Source of the DNA: CAG-411 sp050875145 | GTDB lineage: Bacteria > Bacillota > Clostridia > Lachnospirales > Lachnospiraceae | Assembly (NCBI GenBank): GCA_050875145.1 | Contig: JBNMLH010000001.1 | Location: 186,001 to 250,000, forward strand | Length of the DNA: 64,000 nt | Direction of reading: 5' to 3' | Part shown: positions 61,103-64,000 of the stretch, piece after piece | Layout of the letters: each line of letters opens with the position of its first letter | Numbering within the stretch: the first letter of the stretch is position 1 | Translations under genes and position numbers: made by a program | Notes under the pieces: model-generated | The model's input: only the letters and a program-made list of their open reading frames with translations | What the model was told of the DNA's origin: nothing | The model's database searches: none

Positions 61103-61972
61103 TTATCTTATATTCAAATCTTGTGGAGTTTTTTTATTAATTTTTTTTTGTTTTTCTTTTGATCGCTTTGCCTGTTCATTTAATTCTTTATTTAACTTCT
61201 TTCGCATGTGTCTCTTACGTTCTCTTTTCTGCATCAATTTTTCATTATAAACAGCCGCTACATCCATCACATCTCCGCTGGCAATCACCGTACCATGTTC
61301 CAACATAATCGCCCTGTCACAAATACGTTTTACCTGCTCCAATGAATGGGAAACAAACAACACGGTTACACCCTGATCAAACATTGACTGAATCTTTGCT
61401 TCACTCTTTTTACGGAATTGTGCATCACCAACCGACAATACCTCATCTAAGATTAAAATATCTGGTTTTACAACTGTGGCTATAGAAAATCCAAGTCTTG
61501 CACGCATACCAGAAGAATAATTCTTTACTGGTACCTCAATAAAATCACCCAATTCTGAAAATTCTACGATTTCTTTATATTTTGAAGCAATAAATTCCTT
61601 TGAATATCCCAAAAGAGAGCCATATAAATATATATTTTCTGCACCAGTATATTGCTTATCAAAACCTGCTCCCAGTTCCAATAATGGTACAATCTTTCCC
61701 TTGGTCTGGACACTTCCTTCTGTTGGCTTTAACACTCCAGCTATAACTTTTAGCAGTGTACTTTTTCCTGCTCCGTTTAAACCTACAATACCAAGATGTT
61801 CTCCCTTTTTCACTTCAAAGGAAACATCCTTTAATGCCCAAAATTCCTGATACGTCAGTTCCTTTTTTACAAATTTTATAAAATATTCTTTTAAATTATC
61901 TACCTTTTCTTTTGATAAATTAAATTTCATTCCAACATGGTCAACCTTTAAGGCTACTTCCTGCTTTCCCAT
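61103..61972 (-). CDS. ABC transporter ATP-binding protein (TagH/Wzt type)
   Basis: A 289-residue ATPase. Walker A GLNGAGKST near residue 72, Q loop, signature YSSGMRARLGFSIA, Walker B ILILDEVLSVGD and switch histidine in FVSHSLEQV. The YSSGM signature with a preceding long N-terminal part (FWALKDVSF) is typical of polysaccharide/teichoic acid exporters. The C-terminus is a long Lys/Arg-rich coiled tail (RKRHMRKKLNKELNEQAK), and a specific carbohydrate-binding Wzt domain is missing, as in the TagH type. It follows the permease gene. Confidence 0.9.
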   Translation of the reverse strand: MGKQEVALKVDHVGMKFNLSKEKVDNLKEYFIKFVKKELTYQEFWALKDVSFEVKKGEHLGIVGLNGAGKSTLLKVIAGVLKPTEGSVQTKGKIVPLLELGAGFDKQYTGAENIYLYGSLLGYSKEFIASKYKEIVEFSELGDFIEVPVKNYSSGMRARLGFSIATVVKPDILILDEVLSVGDAQFRKKSEAKIQSMFDQGVTVLFVSHSLEQVKRICDRAIMLEHGTVIASGDVMDVAAVYNEKLMQKRERKRHMRKKLNKELNEQAKRSKEKQKKINKKTPQDLNIR

Positions 61973-62063
61973 GATTTTCCTCCATCACTTTAAGTTCAAA
62001 TTCCAACAATATCTATTTTGAAAATCTGCATTATCGACATTTTCTTTGTATTCTCTAAACAAA

Positions 62064-62858
62064 CTATAAATTTAAAATAAATTCATCCTGCCTCTTAAAG
62101 AATACATATATTCCAATGCTAAACAAAACAACCGCAACAACAATTGAATATGCCAAAGCATGATAATCCATCCCAACACCTAGATAAACACAACATCTGA
62201 AGTTTTTTATAACGGCATAGATGGGATTCCAGTCCATAATAGTCTGTAACATACTAGTTGTCTTCTTTCCACTCCCCATGTCCTCTAGCTTATAGAAAAT
62301 ACCAGAACAATACATAATCAAAGTGGTAATAACACCCCACAAATATTCCAAATCTCTAAAAAAGACTTGTGCAGTTGCCAAAATCATACCTGTACCCAAT
62401 GTAATAAAAAATAGGATAAACAATGGGACTACTCCTAAAATTACATGCCAATTTATATTAATCGGCATGATAATTGCCGCACCTACCAATACAACCAAGG
62501 ATATTAAAAATATAATAAAGTTCGACAATATCGTTGCCAGTGGATACATATACTTTGGTACATATACCTTTCGCATCATACTGGAATTAGTTCGAATAGA
62601 ACGAGCTGCTGCCTTTGTACCACCACTAAAAAAAGAAAATAACAAACGTCCTGATAAAATGTAAACAGGGAAGGTTGGATCTGATTTTCCTCTAAATCCG
62701 CTAAATACAATTGTTAATACGATTGTAGTCAAGATTGGCTCAATCAATGTCCACAATATTCCCAGTTTGGAACGTCGGTATTTCAATTTTATATCTTTTT
62801 TCACCAATTCTGTTAATAGGAAACGGTATTTTTTAAAGTTTTCAATATACTTCTTCAC
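62064..62858 (-). CDS. ABC-2 type permease of polysaccharide/teichoic acid exporter (TagG/Wzm type)
   Basis: A 264-residue membrane protein with six hydrophobic segments. The family block LLTELVKKDIKLKYRRSKLGILWTLIEPI at 13-41 is highly characteristic, as is YCSGIFYKLEDMGSGK. The start is a GTG codon at 62858 with AGAAAGGA upstream. It forms, with the ATPase after a 91-base gap, an exporter of an undecaprenyl-linked polymer. No glycosyltransferases are in the window, so the polymer is unknown. Confidence 0.9.
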   Translation of the reverse strand: MKKYIENFKKYRFLLTELVKKDIKLKYRRSKLGILWTLIEPILTTIVLTIVFSGFRGKSDPTFPVYILSGRLLFSFFSGGTKAAARSIRTNSSMMRKVYVPKYMYPLATILSNFIIFLISLVVLVGAAIIMPININWHVILGVVPLFILFFITLGTGMILATAQVFFRDLEYLWGVITTLIMYCSGIFYKLEDMGSGKKTTSMLQTIMDWNPIYAVIKNFRCCVYLGVGMDYHALAYSIVVAVVLFSIGIYVFFKRQDEFILNL

Positions 62859-62986
62859 TTTATAAATGTCCTTTCTACTCTCTTCATCCTTATCTTCAAA
62901 CTACTTTGGCATATTTTAAAAGGAATGTCAAGCATTAATTCTCTGCTTTTTCTATCAATAGCATAATAACATAGGAAACAATATTA

Positions 62987-64000
62987 TCATTCCTCTTCGC
63001 CATCCTGATCTGTTTTCTCGTCACTTGGCTCCTCTGTCACTTCTGGCTCCTGTGTCGCTTCTTCTGTCACCTTCGGTTCTACCGTCTTCTTAATCTCATC
63101 TGACTGTGTCTTTTCCGTAATATTTACTCGTACAGAAATCTGTGCCTCAATCAAAATGTCTTTGTTCAATACAAACTGTACATCTAATGTATGTTCTCCT
63201 ACTCCTAAATCCGTACAATCAATATATGCCGAAAAATCGTTACTTGTAATTTCTTTATTGATACCACCATTTGACCATATTGCTTTTACTTCAATATTAT
63301 TTCCATCTAAAAAATCTAATTTATAATCTTTTCCTAAATTTCTCACATCAATAGAACTAACTGGTAGTGGGATTGTTTGTAATTCCTGTTGTGAAATCGT
63401 TATCAATACATTAATCGTAGAAACCTCTTCCACAACCTGTAGACCTTTAGGTAAATAATCACTCAATGAAAGTTCTGTTTGAATATTTTTATCCGCCCCA
63501 TCTATATTATATTTGATAGGAATTGTTTTGTAAGCACTTAGTTTTTCATCTGAGCCGGTAACCATAACCTCTACTTCCTTTGGTTCATATTCTACAGAGA
63601 TTACATGATATCCAGTTTTTGGTTTTCCTGTGGTGGTAATTTCAATCGGTATCGTTTTGGTTTCATAGACTGCAACTGATACTTTTACCTTTTCACTACT
63701 AAAAGTCAAATTAGCTGTATCCATTAATTTTCCATTTGCATCGTACGCTTTAGGTTCCAAATATTTTATAAAATTATCTGTAGCATTGGACACATCTGCC
63801 TCTACTCGAACTTCTGAGATACGCTCTACCTGGGATTTAGCACCCGAAACCTTAATCAGGTTTGGTCTTACCTTAACCTCTCCTAATGCATATCCTTCTG
63901 ACAACGTACCAACTGTCTTTACATCTACCTTAAACTGCTCCGTCTGCTCATCCTCCACAGATATAGTAAGCATTCTAATATCAGAAGAAAGATTTACATT
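62987..64000 (-). CDS. YbbR/CdaR-domain protein, N-terminal part off the window
   Basis: An open frame reaches the right edge without a start (the first visible residues are NVNLSSDIRMLTIS). At least three YbbR repeats are visible, each with the pattern of a buried beta strand (VKVRPNLIKVSGAKSQVERI, PKEVEVMVTGSDEKLSAY, NIEVKAIWSNGGINK). The tail is acidic and Glu/Pro/Thr-rich (TEEATQEPEVTEEPSDE). This is CdaR, the extracytoplasmic regulator of the c-di-AMP synthase CdaA, whose gene normally lies just upstream, here outside the window. YbbR repeats also appear in other proteins, but order and neighbours fit CdaR. Confidence 0.88.
   Translation of the reverse strand, partial: NVNLSSDIRMLTISVEDEQTEQFKVDVKTVGTLSEGYALGEVKVRPNLIKVSGAKSQVERISEVRVEADVSNATDNFIKYLEPKAYDANGKLMDTANLTFSSEKVKVSVAVYETKTIPIEITTTGKPKTGYHVISVEYEPKEVEVMVTGSDEKLSAYKTIPIKYNIDGADKNIQTELSLSDYLPKGLQVVEEVSTINVLITISQQELQTIPLPVSSIDVRNLGKDYKLDFLDGNNIEVKAIWSNGGINKEITSNDFSAYIDCTDLGVGEHTLDVQFVLNKDILIEAQISVRVNITEKTQSDEIKKTVEPKVTEEATQEPEVTEEPSDEKTDQDGEEE

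Noticed and set aside
1..64000. tRNA, rRNA, tmRNA, SRP and 6S RNA genes
   Set aside because: None seen when reading the intergenic regions; a covariance search would be needed to exclude degenerate cases.
1..64000. Phage defence island, prophage or CRISPR-Cas system
   Set aside because: No genes or arrays of these kinds are recognisable; mobile elements are only degraded remnants.

Overview
The window looks like a low-GC Gram-positive chromosome of the class Clostridia, most likely family Lachnospiraceae. The basis is A+T-rich DNA, strong AGGAGG ribosome sites, gut-clostridial fermentation genes (pflB/pflA, L-lactate dehydrogenase), a perfect CIRCE element, secreted proteins with Thr/Pro linkers and starch-binding-like modules, and family-typical genes such as a DUF5685 gene, a DnaJ-like gene with a cysteine-rich tail, TraX and a two-OB-fold SSB-like protein. 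There are no rRNA, tRNA, CRISPR or prophage genes that I can see.

Layout. 1-1.8 kb: the end of a PD-(D/E)XK transposase-like gene running off the left edge, then a decayed group II intron. 1.8-2.9 kb: rpsF-ssb-rpsR operon. 3-5.2 kb: intracellular GH13 glucosidase. 5.5-6.3 kb: a class I c-di-GMP riboswitch with terminator in front of a small exported or membrane protein. 6.4-9.8 kb: ftsH and tilS. 9.9-10.2 kb: an internally deleted O-acetylhomoserine sulfhydrylase gene. 10.3-14.1 kb: a large surface protein with leucine-rich, InlB-type and papain-like parts. 14.2-19 kb: pflA, pflB, ldh. 19.2-22.9 kb: DUF5685, DnaJ-like and Hsp70 cassette with long palindromic repeats. 23-27.4 kb: chemoreceptor, DUF308 membrane protein, lrgAB. 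27.4-31.6 kb: pspC, D-Ala-D-Ala carboxypeptidase, aroA, dihydrofolate reductase, hpt. 31.8-33.3 kb: ECF sigma and anti-sigma factor. 34-36.3 kb: serC and serA. 37-42 kb: a subtilisin carrying four starch-binding-like modules and an Ig-like secreted protein. 42.2-46.9 kb: a LacI-type sensor diguanylate cyclase, an MBOAT acyltransferase and an SGNH hydrolase in one operon. 47-52.1 kb: an EF-Tu domain-2 protein and leuB-ilvD-ilvB. 52.4-53.9 kb: a truncated sigma-70-like gene overlapping traX. 54-55.5 kb: small membrane protein and CIRCE-controlled hsp20. 55.8-60.5 kb: arcC, cobO, SSB-like gene, typA. 60.7-61.1 kb: IS3-family transposase debris. 61.1-64 kb: polysaccharide/teichoic acid ABC exporter and the 3' part of a YbbR/CdaR gene running off the right edge.

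The parts connect through a few themes. A c-di-GMP circuit is suggested by the diguanylate cyclase with its acyltransferase operon and the separate c-di-GMP riboswitch. Carbohydrate use and surface biology are represented by the GH13 enzyme, the starch-binding subtilisin, the Thr/Pro-linked surface proteins and the exporter. Protein quality control is represented by ftsH, the accessory Hsp70/J-protein cassette and hsp20. Intergenic DNA is rich in diverged palindromic repeats, of at least three families. No single island of foreign genes stands out; the more unusual items are the riboswitch-controlled small gene, the DUF5685/J-protein/Hsp70 cassette, the starch-binding protease and the sigma-like protein lacking region 4.
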